DNA from: Aquimarina sp. Aq78
GTDB lineage: Bacteria > Bacteroidota > Bacteroidia > Flavobacteriales > Flavobacteriaceae
NCBI RefSeq assembly: GCF_900299525.1
Contig: NZ_OMKA01000016.1
Coordinates: 20,864-84,863 of the forward strand
Direction of reading: 5' to 3'
DNA: 64,000 bases
In this document: positions 46,692-56,700 of the stretch, in pieces
How the letters are laid out: each line of letters opens with the position of its first letter
Position numbering within the stretch: the first letter of the stretch is position 1
Program-made: the position numbers and the translations under genes
The notes under the pieces: generated by a model
Told to the model about the DNA's origin: nothing
Databases searched by the model: none
The model's input: the letters and a program-made list of their open reading frames with translations, nothing else

Positions 46692-47078
46692 TTATTGTGA
46701 TATTTTTCCAGCTATAGAAGATACTTGTAGTTCTAGCCTCTTAATTTCTCTCAATACTGCATTTTTATCCATTTGCATCCAGGCAAATAATTTGGTCATT
46801 CCTATAATCATTATACAGATCGCTCCTCCTGCAAACCATTTTATAAGTTCGTTGGTATTATCTGTATTCAAAAATTGAATAATACAATAAACAAAAAAAC
46901 CAAAAGCTATTACAGTTGCTATATTCATTAATACAATAATCCATCTGTGTTTAGTATTAAAAAGCCCTCCTAACATTTCGAAAAGATTTTGTTCATCTAA
47001 ATCATCATAAAATTTTGCTTCTTCCTGACTCAATGTTTCTTTAATCAATTGATCGATATCTTTCATTTTATTCTCCAT
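46692..47078 (-). CDS. DUF6768-like membrane partner of an ECF sigma factor
   Basis: A 128-residue protein with an acidic N-terminus (MKDIDQLIKETLSQEE from an alternative ATG at 47066), two transmembrane segments (IIVLMNIATVIAFGFFVYCI and IKWFAGGAICIMIIGMTKLF), and a charged helical tail. It overlaps the end of the sigma factor gene by 11 bases. Placement just after an ECF sigma gene suggests a membrane anti-sigma or related role, but no zinc-binding anti-sigma motif (HxxxCxxC) is visible. Confidence 0.75.
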   Translation of the reverse strand: MENKMKDIDQLIKETLSQEEAKFYDDLDEQNLFEMLGGLFNTKHRWIIVLMNIATVIAFGFFVYCIIQFLNTDNTNELIKWFAGGAICIMIIGMTKLFAWMQMDKNAVLREIKRLELQVSSIAGKISQ

Positions 47079-47625
47079 GATTTCTATTTTTTAAAATTAA
47101 TTTCAGTTTTTCTCTAGCAGTAAACAGACGTGATTTAACAGTACCTGTCGAAACGTTTATAATATCACTTATTTGTTTAATGCTATACTCCTCTATGTAA
47201 AAAAGGTTAAGTACTAATTGTTGATTATAAGGTAATTTTTTAATTGAGTTTTTTAATAACACCATCGTATTTTGATTGTTTTGGACATCATCTTCAATAC
47301 GATTTGTATTACAATCCTTATATGCTTGTAAATGTTCTACTTCCTTTTTATGTTTCCGCAACCAATTAATAGCATTTCTGGTTACAATGGTCAACGCCCA
47401 ACTTCCAAAACTATTAGAATCTTTTAAGCTATTGATTTTTAAAAAAATAGTACTCCAGCTATCTTGAGCAATATCTTTTGAAATTTCCATATCTCGAGTG
47501 TACCAATACGCCTGTTTACATAGTTTTGTATGCCATCTTTTAACAAGAAGAGTTACCGCTTTCTTGCTTCCTGATTGGCATTGTAATACCAACAAAGAGT
47601 CAATTGTTTTATTGGTGTTTGTCAT
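47068..47625 (-). CDS. ECF-type RNA polymerase sigma factor
   Basis: The 185-residue protein has region 2 (AYWYTRDMEISKDIAQDSWS and FGSWALTIVTRNAINWLRKHK, about 35-85) and region 4 (LPYNQQLVLNLFYIEEYSI then ISDIINVSTGTVKSRLFTAREKL, about 120-180). Regions 1 and 3 are missing, as in ECF sigma factors. It is followed by a small membrane protein that may control it. A GAAC-N16-CGTC element upstream suggests that it directs its own transcription. Confidence 0.92.
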   Translation of the reverse strand: MTNTNKTIDSLLVLQCQSGSKKAVTLLVKRWHTKLCKQAYWYTRDMEISKDIAQDSWSTIFLKINSLKDSNSFGSWALTIVTRNAINWLRKHKKEVEHLQAYKDCNTNRIEDDVQNNQNTMVLLKNSIKKLPYNQQLVLNLFYIEEYSIKQISDIINVSTGTVKSRLFTAREKLKLILKNRNHGE

Positions 47626-47643
47626 ATTGGCCTTTATAGTATA

Positions 47644-47667
47644 GACGTAGAAATAATAAATAGGTTC
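47644..47667 (-). promoter_or_regulatory. ECF-type promoter of the sigma-factor gene
   Basis: On the minus strand GAAC (47667-47664) and CGTC (47647-47644) lie 16 bases apart, 18 bases upstream of the sigma factor ATG. This fits the -35 GAAC / -10 CGTC pattern typical of ECF sigma autoregulation, and is different from the TAnnTTTG boxes of the other genes. Confidence 0.6.
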
Positions 47668-47728
47668 ATTTTTTTATTTCTTTTTTTAAGATATATTGAA
47701 AATTTAATAAGTATATGCTTTCTATTGT

Positions 47729-47736
47729 TATTTTTG
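47729..47736 (+). promoter_or_regulatory. -7 box of rlmD
   Basis: TATTTTTG (47729-47736) matches TAnnTTTG and lies only 4 bases before the rlmD ATG at 47741, which would leave almost no leader on the mRNA. Confidence 0.55.
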
Positions 47737-47740
47737 CGCT

Positions 47741-49150
47741 ATGGCAAGGAAAAACAGAAGACAAATCTTTGAGAATATCGAAGTTATTGATGCGGGTGCA
47801 AAGGGAAAAAGTATTGCTAAAGCCCCAGATGGGAAGGTAATTTTTATTAACAATGCAGTTCCTGGAGATGTAGCAGATATCCAAACTACCAAAAAACGTA
47901 AAGCCTTTTATGAAGGTTCTGCCACTACTTTTTACAAACTATCAGACAAACGTGTTGAGCCCACTTGCGAGCATTTTGGAACTTGTGGAGGTTGTAAATG
48001 GCAGTTTATGGGTTATGAACACCAACTGGCTTATAAACAACAAGAAATTGTAAATAACCTAACTCGATTAGGTAAAATTGAGCTACCAGAGGTAAGTTCA
48101 ATACTTGGCTCAGAGGATCAATTTTTCTATAGAAATAAAATGGAATTTTCTTTTAGTGATAGCAGATGGCTAACTCTAGATGAAATTAGAAGTGATTCTG
48201 AAATTCAAAATAGAAATGCATTAGGCTTTCATATTCCAGGAATGTGGGATAAAATTCTGGACATCAACAAATGTCATCTACAGGAAGATCCAAGTAATGA
48301 TATTCGAAATAAAGTAAAAGTTTTTGCTACAGAAAACAACCTTTCTTTTTATAACGCAAGGAAGCAGCATGGTTTTTTGCGTACATTGATGATTAGAATT
48401 GCATCTACAGGAGAAATTATGGTTTTGTTTCAATTTTTTCATGAAGATGTAGAAAAAAGAACGCTATTATTAGATTATATGGTTTCAGAGTTCCCAGAAA
48501 TCACTTCTCTGCAGTATACAATTAATCCTAAAGGTAATGATACAATTTATGATCAAGAGGTTATTTGTTACAAAGGAAAAGATTACATCGAAGAAGAAAT
48601 GGAAGGATTGCGATTTAGAATTAATGCTAAATCTTTCTATCAAACAAATTCTAAACAGGCATACGAATTATATAAAGTAACTCGAGATTTTGCCAATCTT
48701 ACCGGAGAAGAATTAGTATATGACCTATACACAGGAACCGGCACTATAGCACAGTTTGTTGCAAAAAAAGCAAAGAAAGTAATCGGCGTAGAAGCAGTTC
48801 CCGAAGCTATAGAAGATGCAAAAGAAAATGCAAAACGTAATAATATTGACAATGTAGAATTCTATGTTGGTGATATGAAAAAGGTATTTACCAAAGATTT
48901 TATTTCCCTACATGGTCAACCCGAAGTGGTAATTACAGATCCACCAAGAGATGGAATGCATAAAGATGTCGTTGGGCAATTATTAAACATTTCTCCTCAA
49001 AAAATAGTGTATGTAAGTTGTAATAGTGCAACACAAGCACGTGATCTTTCATTGTTAGATGAGATGTATAAAGTAAGTAAAGTTCAACCTGTAGATATGT
49101 TCCCGCAGACATATCACGTAGAGAACGTTGTATTACTTGAAAAAAGATAG
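47741..49150 (+). CDS. rlmD: 23S rRNA (uracil-5-)-methyltransferase RlmD
   Basis: The 469-residue protein has a TRAM-like N-terminal domain (VIDAGAKGKSIAKAPDG), the iron-sulfur Cys set CEHFGTCGGC (Cys76, 82, 85; a later Cys in NKCHLQ completes it), and a SAM-dependent methyltransferase domain with YDLYTGTGTIAQFVA, the ITDPPRDGMHKDV motif and the nucleophile motif YVSCNSATQARDL. It methylates U1939 (E. coli numbering) of 23S rRNA. A strong terminator follows. The gene starts very close to its promoter. Confidence 0.95.
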   Translation: MARKNRRQIFENIEVIDAGAKGKSIAKAPDGKVIFINNAVPGDVADIQTTKKRKAFYEGSATTFYKLSDKRVEPTCEHFGTCGGCKWQFMGYEHQLAYKQQEIVNNLTRLGKIELPEVSSILGSEDQFFYRNKMEFSFSDSRWLTLDEIRSDSEIQNRNALGFHIPGMWDKILDINKCHLQEDPSNDIRNKVKVFATENNLSFYNARKQHGFLRTLMIRIASTGEIMVLFQFFHEDVEKRTLLLDYMVSEFPEITSLQYTINPKGNDTIYDQEVICYKGKDYIEEEMEGLRFRINAKSFYQTNSKQAYELYKVTRDFANLTGEELVYDLYTGTGTIAQFVAKKAKKVIGVEAVPEAIEDAKENAKRNNIDNVEFYVGDMKKVFTKDFISLHGQPEVVITDPPRDGMHKDVVGQLLNISPQKIVYVSCNSATQARDLSLLDEMYKVSKVQPVDMFPQTYHVENVVLLEKR

Positions 49151-49236
49151 ATTCATGATCAATTTCTGACAAAACCTGAGTTTGCATTAAACTTATATAT
49201 CTGCAAATAACCAGAAAATTGATTCAATAATAAATA

Positions 49237-49281
49237 AAATCGATGAAACATAACTCTATTATGCATTTCATCGATTTTTTT
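49237..49281 (+). terminator. Intrinsic terminator after rlmD
   Basis: AAATCGATGAAA (49237-49248) pairs with TTTCATCGATTT (49266-49277), with a T tract after it. A 12-bp perfect stem and a 17-base loop. Confidence 0.85.
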
Positions 49282-49483
49282 ATTCATTACATATTCAAGC
49301 ATTCAATTTGCAATAAATTCATCAACTTCAAATGCTTTATTAGCACATAACCAATCCTTTTAACAAAAAAGTCGCTAAACACTACATATCAGTGATTTAT
49401 CTTATTTTATTAAGTTAAAATCATTACGGTTAAACCATAAAAAGTTAACTCAAAAACCATATTTAATATCATGAGTTATTTCC

Positions 49484-49491
49484 TACATTTG
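49484..49491 (+). promoter_or_regulatory. -7 box upstream of a small membrane-protein gene
   Basis: TACATTTG (49484-49491) matches TAnnTTTG, with TTTA at 49462-49465 as a possible -33 element. It would give a leader of about 60 bases before the ATG at 49556. Confidence 0.55.
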
Positions 49492-49555
49492 TACCCGAAG
49501 ATTGCTACTACAATAAATTTTATAGTCAAACCTAAGTTTATCAAAACTAACAGTT

Positions 49556-49864
49556 ATGAGAAATGTAGTAAAAATACCCCTGATCTTCATTCTTCTTATT
49601 TTAATTTATTTTTTATTTACTACCGGTTCCAGTGATACTGATCAACATCAAATCAACGAAACCAAAAATCAAGTTGCGCAAGAAGCCATAAAACAATACA
49701 ATATTGTTAAGCGAAACGGTCCAGGAATAGAGGCATCATTACATGCGGGATTCGTTGCAGAAGCTTTTCTTCAAATTGGAGATAAAGAAAACTATGCTAG
49801 ATGGACAAAAATAAAAGAACAAGAAGAACGGGATGCAAAAAATGCTAACGTTAACTTACCATAA
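49556..49864 (+). CDS. Small membrane-anchored hypothetical protein
   Basis: A 102-residue protein with one N-terminal transmembrane segment (IPLIFILLILIYFLFTT) and a hydrophilic helical rest. The C-terminal part has ASLHAGFVAEAFLQIGDKENYARWTKI, which reads like one TPR-type helix pair. Likely anchored in the inner membrane with the main part in the periplasm. No family recognised. Another small membrane-anchored protein gene follows after 41 bases. Confidence 0.65.
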   Translation: MRNVVKIPLIFILLILIYFLFTTGSSDTDQHQINETKNQVAQEAIKQYNIVKRNGPGIEASLHAGFVAEAFLQIGDKENYARWTKIKEQEERDAKNANVNLP

Positions 49865-49905
49865 TTTTTTACACACAAACCATCTCACTACCACCAAGGC
49901 TTACA

Positions 49906-50316
49906 ATGATGATATTAGATTTTAAAAAAGGAGAGTTTATAATAAAACTCTTCGTAATACCAATTATGTGTATTACAATAGTAATCGGGGCTATTTTTTA
50001 CACCCAACATTTTAATGACACCAGTCAGATTACCAATTCTAAAAAAAGCAACAAAAACACATTTCTTTTTCACAAATCCGAGGCATTAACAGCATCATAC
50101 TCTATAATCAACAAAAGATTACGATCATCAACTATTATTTCTTTCGGAGAAAGTGATAAAGATGTTAGGATCGTTAATGATTCTACATTTACTGTTATCA
50201 ATTATGTGGATTGGATAAATCAAAAAGGCGAAAATAGGAGAAACTATTACTGTTGTACAGTGACTTTTAACCACAACTGCAAGGCAAAAGCCCAGAATTT
50301 AGTTTTTATGGAATAA
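49906..50316 (+). CDS. Membrane-anchored hypothetical protein
   Basis: A 136-residue protein with one transmembrane segment near the N-terminus (LFVIPIMCITIVIGAIFYTQ) and a periplasmic part with three Cys (YYCCTVTFNHNCK). The C-terminal strand pattern DSTFTVINYVDWINQKG suggests a small folded domain. It follows the previous small gene by 41 bases and ends near a GC-rich terminator. No family recognised. Confidence 0.65.
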   Translation: MMILDFKKGEFIIKLFVIPIMCITIVIGAIFYTQHFNDTSQITNSKKSNKNTFLFHKSEALTASYSIINKRLRSSTIISFGESDKDVRIVNDSTFTVINYVDWINQKGENRRNYYCCTVTFNHNCKAKAQNLVFME

Positions 50317-50375
50317 TTACACCCTTTAGATTATGGCAACTTGATGTAGCAATCTTCTACATTTTCTATTGCGGT

Positions 50376-50406
50376 GGCCGGGAGCTGTCAAAGGTTCCCG
50401 GTTTTT
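50376..50406 (+). terminator. GC-rich terminator after the small-gene pair
   Basis: CCGGGA (50378-50383) pairs with TCCCGG (50396-50401), extended by wobble pairs, then a T tract. A second small stem TGTAG (50345-50349) / CTACA (50357-50361) lies just before it. Confidence 0.8.
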
Positions 50407-50590
50407 AAAACAAAATAATAGTCATTAAAATCATCACTAGAATCCAAATATGCTTAAGTAGCAACACATCCTCTTTATTCCAGTCTTTTATTTTTGAGAA
50501 ATAACCAGTATGAATTGGTTTATCTTTTTTATTTTTGGTCACGCAAATAGCAATTTGAAACTTATTTTGTTTCAATATTTTTGCATTCAT
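50405..50590 (-). CDS. Small protein with C-terminal membrane segment
   Basis: A possible 61-residue protein on the minus strand with a basic first half and one hydrophobic C-terminal segment (HIWILVMILMTIILF). It would be tail-anchored in the membrane. I see no family, and it abuts the terminator of the plus-strand genes. It may be real, but a chance frame cannot be ruled out. Confidence 0.35.
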   Translation of the reverse strand: MNAKILKQNKFQIAICVTKNKKDKPIHTGYFSKIKDWNKEDVLLLKHIWILVMILMTIILF

Positions 50591-50678
50591 CTAATTGTAT
50601 TTTTATCCCTATAGTATTGTGGATAATTGCGAAAAACCATATTTATTAAATTGTGGTTGAGATAGAAAAAAATATTAT

Positions 50679-51203
50679 ATGAGAGTATACAAATATTCGT
50701 TATTTATATTAATTGGGGTCTTGGTTTTATATTCAAACTTAAGTTGTGAACGAGACGATATATGTGCAGAAGGTACTCCTACTACACCTTTTCTGGTTAT
50801 AAAATTTATTGACTTTGACACAAGTACACAAGTAAAAGCCCCATTAGAGCTACAGGTAAAAGCAGTTGGTATAGAAACTCCATTTACTTTAGGTACAGTT
50901 ACAGATTCTATTCTAATACCACTAAGAAATAACGTATCGATTACTGATTATGAATTTACTATAAATTCTGACATTACTAATAATAGTGATACTGACCCTC
51001 TTCCAAATAAAGATACTGTAAGTTTTCAATACACAACAGAAGAAGAATATGTAAGTAGTGCCTGTGGGTTTAAGATCAATTACAAAGGTCTAACGGTATC
51101 TCCTGTAGAAGCTGGGGATGATGGGAGTTGGATCAAAAATATAACAATACAAAGAGAGAACGTAACCGATGAAACCACTGCACACGTATTTATTTTTCAT
51201 TAG
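50679..51203 (+). CDS. DUF6452 lipoprotein
   Basis: A 174-residue lipoprotein (NLSC lipobox, Cys24) with DDICAEGTPTTPFLVIKFID as in the DUF6452 family of Bacteroidota. The mature part is beta-rich (LELQVKAVGIETPFTLG and later SFQYTTEEEYVSSACGFKI). Its stop lies 35 bases inside the next gene, so the two are translated together. This gene pair is commonly found near rlmD in flavobacteria. Function unknown. Confidence 0.8.
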   Translation: MRVYKYSLFILIGVLVLYSNLSCERDDICAEGTPTTPFLVIKFIDFDTSTQVKAPLELQVKAVGIETPFTLGTVTDSILIPLRNNVSITDYEFTINSDITNNSDTDPLPNKDTVSFQYTTEEEYVSSACGFKINYKGLTVSPVEAGDDGSWIKNITIQRENVTDETTAHVFIFH

Positions 51204-51879
51204 CATCTTGATTACCAGCTATTTCTATGGACAAGAAGAACCAAAGGTTAGTGTAAAAGACACACTTCCTCCTTCAGAAAAGTATGGTTTTAGAGCAGGA
51301 GTTGACCTTGGTCGATTAATCCGAACGGCGGTTGATGACAACTATTCTGGATTCGAAATTGTTGGAGATTATAGATTTTATAAAAAATTCTATCTCGCCG
51401 CCGAAATAGGTAATGAATCCTTAATAAGAGATGAAGAAAACATTAACACAAAAGGTTCTGGAAGCTATGCAAGGGTAGGTATAGATTATAACATATATGA
51501 TAATTGGTACGGAATGCAAAACAGTATCTATGTAGGGCTGCGATATGGATTTTCTACTTTTGATCAAACGCTGAATGATTATTCTATTTTTACAAGCACA
51601 GATTATTTTGGGCCAAATCAAATAACCGGAAGCATCAAATCTGATGGCCTAAATGCCAGCTGGATAGAATTAGTTCTTGGTATAAAAGTAGAACTTATAA
51701 GTAATCTATACCTGGGTGCTAATATATCTCTTAGAAATCTTGTTAGTGAAAAAAAACCTGATAGATTCGATAATCTATATATTCCTGGATTTGGTCGTAC
51801 TAATGATTACAGTAGTATCGGTGTAGGCTATGGATATTCTATAAGTTATTTGATTCCGTTTTTTAAGAAAAGAAAATAA
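51169..51879 (+). CDS. DUF6048 exported protein
   Basis: A 236-residue protein with a signal peptide ending FYGQ and an outer-membrane beta-barrel-like pattern of strands (YGFRAGVDLGRLIRT, VGDYRFYKKFYLAAEIGNE, GYGYSISYLIPFF). It belongs to the DUF6048 family. Its start overlaps the DUF6452 gene by 35 bases in another frame, so the two proteins are probably made together and may act together at the outer membrane. Confidence 0.82.
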   Translation: MKPLHTYLFFISILITSYFYGQEEPKVSVKDTLPPSEKYGFRAGVDLGRLIRTAVDDNYSGFEIVGDYRFYKKFYLAAEIGNESLIRDEENINTKGSGSYARVGIDYNIYDNWYGMQNSIYVGLRYGFSTFDQTLNDYSIFTSTDYFGPNQITGSIKSDGLNASWIELVLGIKVELISNLYLGANISLRNLVSEKKPDRFDNLYIPGFGRTNDYSSIGVGYGYSISYLIPFFKKRK

Positions 51880-52049
51880 TAGTAATAACCACTCCTCCTT
51901 TTCTCATTTTAGTTATTCATTCAGCTATATTTCTTAATAACCTCACTTCGTAATAAACTTGTAATTAATCATTTTGCTGGGTATTCTATCAATTATTATG
52001 GGGTATTGCTTATCTTGTTTGGATATTTTATCATCTCATAATCATTCAC

Positions 52050-53735
52050 ATGAAATCATTTAATACCCTTTGCATTCTATTTTTAGTACCTATAAGTATT
52101 GTTTTCTCCCAGGATCGAATTACCGGTAAAAATTTTGCCACACGATCTGAAGTAATTGCTACCCACGGAATGGCAGCCACCAGTCATCCACTGGCTACAC
52201 AAACTGCTCTTGATATTTTAAAACAAGGAGGTAATGCAATTGATGCAGCAATTGCGGCCAATGCAATGCTTGGATTAATGGAACCAACAGGAAATGGTAT
52301 AGGCGGTGACTTGTTTGCTATTGTATGGGATGCTAAAACCCAAAAATTATATGGATTAAATGCTAGTGGACGATCTCCCGAAAAATTAACTTTAGAATAT
52401 TTTAAGAAAAACAACCATATAAAAATACCTTCTCATGGTGCTCTTCCTGTTTCTGTTCCCGGCTGTGTAGATGGGTGGTATCAACTACACGGTAAGTTTG
52501 GTAAATTAGATATGAAAAAGATTTTACAACCAACTATTAATTATGCTCGTGAAGGTTTTCCTGTGACCGAACTGGTTTCATATTATATGCAATTAAGTGC
52601 TAAATTTTTATCAAAATACCCTGGTTTTAAAACCACATATATGCCAAAGGGTTCTGCTCCAAAAAAAGGAGAAATTTTTAAAAACCCTTTTTTAGCGAAT
52701 ACATTAGAAAAAATTGCAAATGAAGGTAGAGATGCTTTCTATAAAGGAGATATTGCTAAAACTATTGCAAAGTATATGAAAGAAAACGGTGGATTTCTGA
52801 GCTATGATGATCTAAAAAATCATACTTCAGAATGGGTAGAGCCTGTATCTACAAACTATCGAGGATACGATGTATGGGAATTGCCTCCTAACGGACAAGG
52901 GATAGCTGCCTTGCAAATGTTAAACATTCTAGAAGAATATGATTTAAAATCTATGGGATTTGGTACAACAGAATATCTACATGTACTGACTGAAGCTAAA
53001 AAACTAGCTTATGAAGACCGGGCAAAATTTTATGCAGATCCAGATTTTAATACTATTCCTGTAAAGGAGCTTGTTTCTAAAGACTACGCCACAAAAAGAC
53101 GAAAACTTATTGATGAAAATAAAGCTGCAAAAACATATGATGCCGGAAATCTCAATAATGGAGATACTATATACCTCACTGTGGCAGATGAAGAAGGAAA
53201 TATGGTATCCTTAATACAAAGTAATTATAGAGGTATGGGGTCTGGAATGACACCAACCGAGCTTGGTTTTATTTTACAAGACAGAGGTGAGCTATTTTCG
53301 TTGAAAGAAGGACATTTTAATACCTATGAACCTAAAAAAAGACCTTTTCATACCATTATTCCTGCATTTGTTACTAAAGACGGAAAACCATTTATGAGTT
53401 TTGGGCTTATGGGTGGAGGTATGCAACCACAAGGCCACGTGCAGATTATTGTTAATATGATTGATTTTGGAATGAACCTGCAAGAAGCTGGCGATGCTCC
53501 CAGAATAAACCATATGGGATCGTCTCAACCCACAGGAGAAGAAATGACCAATGGAGGAACATTACATATCGAATCCGGAATTTCTTATCAAGCAATTAGA
53601 GGTCTGCTTTCAAAAGGTCATAATGTATCGTATGCTTTAGGCCCTTATGGAGGCTATCAGGCAATTATGATAAAAGATAGTGTCTACTATGGAGCTTCCG
53701 AATCTCGTAAAGATGGCCAGGCAGCTGGGTATTAA
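52050..53735 (+). CDS. ggt: Gamma-glutamyltransferase
   Basis: The 561-residue exported precursor (signal peptide ending VFSQ) matures by self-cleavage before the nucleophile Thr373 in NNGDTIYLTVAD. The large subunit has AATSHPLATQTALDILKQGGNA and the GNGIGGDLF loop; the small subunit has EEGNMVSLIQSN and GGGMQPQGHVQI. It splits glutathione and other gamma-glutamyl compounds or transfers the group to amino acids, in the periplasm. Alone on its strand; the convergent Asp-box gene ends 22 bases after it. Confidence 0.95.
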   Translation: MKSFNTLCILFLVPISIVFSQDRITGKNFATRSEVIATHGMAATSHPLATQTALDILKQGGNAIDAAIAANAMLGLMEPTGNGIGGDLFAIVWDAKTQKLYGLNASGRSPEKLTLEYFKKNNHIKIPSHGALPVSVPGCVDGWYQLHGKFGKLDMKKILQPTINYAREGFPVTELVSYYMQLSAKFLSKYPGFKTTYMPKGSAPKKGEIFKNPFLANTLEKIANEGRDAFYKGDIAKTIAKYMKENGGFLSYDDLKNHTSEWVEPVSTNYRGYDVWELPPNGQGIAALQMLNILEEYDLKSMGFGTTEYLHVLTEAKKLAYEDRAKFYADPDFNTIPVKELVSKDYATKRRKLIDENKAAKTYDAGNLNNGDTIYLTVADEEGNMVSLIQSNYRGMGSGMTPTELGFILQDRGELFSLKEGHFNTYEPKKRPFHTIIPAFVTKDGKPFMSFGLMGGGMQPQGHVQIIVNMIDFGMNLQEAGDAPRINHMGSSQPTGEEMTNGGTLHIESGISYQAIRGLLSKGHNVSYALGPYGGYQAIMIKDSVYYGASESRKDGQAAGY

Positions 53736-53757
53736 TCTAACAACAAACTTCTAGTAA

Positions 53758-56700
53758 TTATTCCTCAACAAATGGGGCACCTGCCTCTTGTAATGCTTTT
53801 GAAAATGAATCCATTTCATTTTTCAAAACAGTAAACTTAGAAGCAATAGTTTTTAATTGATCATCAATTATTTTCATTGTTTCTAAATGTGTACTGGTTG
53901 GTCCATAGGTAGATCGATCTACGCCTTTATAAATAGAAAACATTCTATTTTCAATGGTAGGTTTCGTCTTCTCGCCCACTCGCTGTTTAGAATTATTTCC
54001 AAAGAATTCCTTATTCAAATCTGCTATACTTCGTTCTAAAGTATTTAAGCGATTATCTAAATCTCCAGGAGCACTATTTGTTCTTTGCAAAGCTACTTTC
54101 ATGGCTTTAATACGTTTTTCTGCTTTATTCACTTGCATATTTAGAGTAGAAACTCTACCAATTGTATTTTCATAACTTCTCCAGAATGATGTCACTTTTT
54201 CAAGTGCAGCTCCTTTTAATGTACCTTTATGCATACGCTTAACCGTAAAAGAAACAGGGTCTGAAAGCTGAGTTACTTTTCCATTTACAACTTTGGATAG
54301 CGTAGCTGTATACTTTCCTGGTGCAGCCATAAATCCTCTAGGAGCCCCAAATGAGTTTTCTTGTTTTTCTAAAGAAATTGCATTTGTAGCTGGATATCGT
54401 AAATCCCATGCTACTCTATGAAAACCTGGGGTAACAGGTCCTTCAATTCTACGAATAGTCTTTCCTGCACTATTTGTTATTGCCAATAGTATACGAGGTT
54501 TACTTTCTGTTCGTTCTGCTTCTACACTATCCCAACCAGGAAAAGCAATATCTTTTCCTTTATTCTTTTTCTCTATTTCCTGTCGGTTTTCTTTGCTGGT
54601 TTTTAATCCATCTTTTAAGTAGTATGTTAGTACAGCTCCAAAATCAGGATTAGGAGCTACATAATGTGATGCTCCCTGGCTTCCTTTTTTATCATCAAAA
54701 CTTAAACTAGGTCTTGGAATATACCACCATGCATCTCGTGTTGGAAATAGCACAGCCTCTTCTTTCAATTTAGCTTCAGAAACACTTCTCAAAAGAGAAA
54801 AATCATCAAATATAAAAAAGCCTCTCCCAAAAGAAGCTCCTACTAAATCATTCTCTTTGCGCTGAATTACCAAATCTCGAAATGAAATTGTAGGTATACC
54901 TCCTTTTAATTTTACCCAATGATTACCACCATCTATTGTGAAATAAATTCCAAATTCTGTTGCTGCAAATAAAAGATTCGGTTGTATATGATCTTGTACA
55001 ATTCTCCATACCAATGTTCTTCTCGGTAGATTTCCTTTAATAGATTTCCAGGTTCTTCCATTATCTATACTCTTTACCAAATAAGGATTAAAATCTCCAT
55101 ATTTATGATTATCAAGAGCAACATATACTGTATTTGTATCAAAAAGATCGGCTTTAATATCATTAACAAAAGCCGTTGCCGGAACTCCTGGGAGCGTACC
55201 AACATTAATTTTTCGCCAATTCGTTCCTCCATCTTCTGTCGCTTGAATAATTCCATCATCAGTTCCTGCATAAAGAACACCTTCTTGTTTTGGAGATTCT
55301 GCTATCGAAGTAATTGTATTATAATTAGACATGGCCAAAAAATCCCAAGGTGCATCCCATGATTGTTTTTTGCCCATAATAGACAATTCTATTCTTTCCT
55401 GATTTTTGGTTAAATCACCTGATATTGTCGTCCATTTATCTCCCCTATTATCAGATCTCCATATACGATGAGAAGCAAAATAGATACGGGCAGGATCATG
55501 GGCACTTACCAAAATTGGAGCATCCCAATTAAAACGTTCAAAATTCTCTTCTGCCGCAGGTTGTGGTTGGATATCTATCACTTCTCCTGTACCTAAATCT
55601 ACACGAGTTAAATTTCCCTCTTGTCGCTCTGCATACATAATATTAGGATTCCCTGGTTCTGTAGCAGGTTGATGGCCATCCCAATTTAGCACAATCTTCC
55701 AGTCAGAGTTTTGAATCCCATGTAAGTTATCAGTTCTTGATGGTCCGCCTTGTGTACTATTATCCTGAGTTCCTCCATAAATATTGTAAAAAGGCTCAGA
55801 ATCATCTACAGCCACTTTATAATATTGTGTTACAGGAAGATTCTCTATAAATCTCCAATTTTTAGTAAGATCAAAAGTTTCATATAGGCCTCCATCTGTT
55901 CCTACCAAAAGGTAATCAGGGTCTTCTTTCTTAAAAGCTATAGCATGATTGTCTCCATGTTTATGTTCTTCATTCATCCTTTTAAACGTCTTCCCTCCAT
56001 CCTCAGAAATTTGCATCGTATTATCTACCAAATATAATCTTTCAAAATGATGAGGAGATGCATATAATTCTTGGTAATAGTGTGGTCCGGTAGCTCCGGC
56101 AACAGCATCAGATTGTTTTTCCCAGGTAGTGCCACGATCTGTAGAGCGATATACTCCTCCTGTTCTTCTGTCTAGTTCAATAGCCGCATATAAAATATCG
56201 GGCTGTTGTGGCGAAATGGCTAATCCAATTTTACCCATCCAGGACTTAGGAAGCCCGTTTTTGAGTTTTTCCCATGTTTCCCCACCATCTGTACTACGAT
56301 GTAAGCCAGATCCTGAACCTCCTCCCATATAAGCTGCAACTGTACGATGCCTCTGCCATGTAGCTGCATAGAGCTGATCTGGATTTCTTGGATCTATTAC
56401 CAAATCGGTAACACCAATCCAAGTATCATCTCCTAAGGTCTTTTTCCATGTTTTTCCTCCATCGCTAGATTTATATAACCCTCTATCTCCTCCTTTTTTC
56501 CATAGAGGACCTTGAACAGCTACCCAAAGTACGTTAGAGTTTTCTGGATGTATAATAATTTTAGAAATGTGTTCTGATGTTTTTAATCCCATATTGGTCC
56601 ATGAGGCTCCTCCATCATTACTACGATAGATACCATCACCATATCCCATATGACGTCCTCCTACATTCTCTCCAGTGCCCACCCAAATAGTATTATGATT

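Larger units (their letters stand above)
49151..49555 (+). other. Gene-free stretch after rlmD
   Basis: About 405 bases. The contents I can name are the terminator of rlmD at 49237-49281 and a TAnnTTTG box at 49484-49491. The 200 bases between them show nothing that I can name. Confidence 0.6.
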
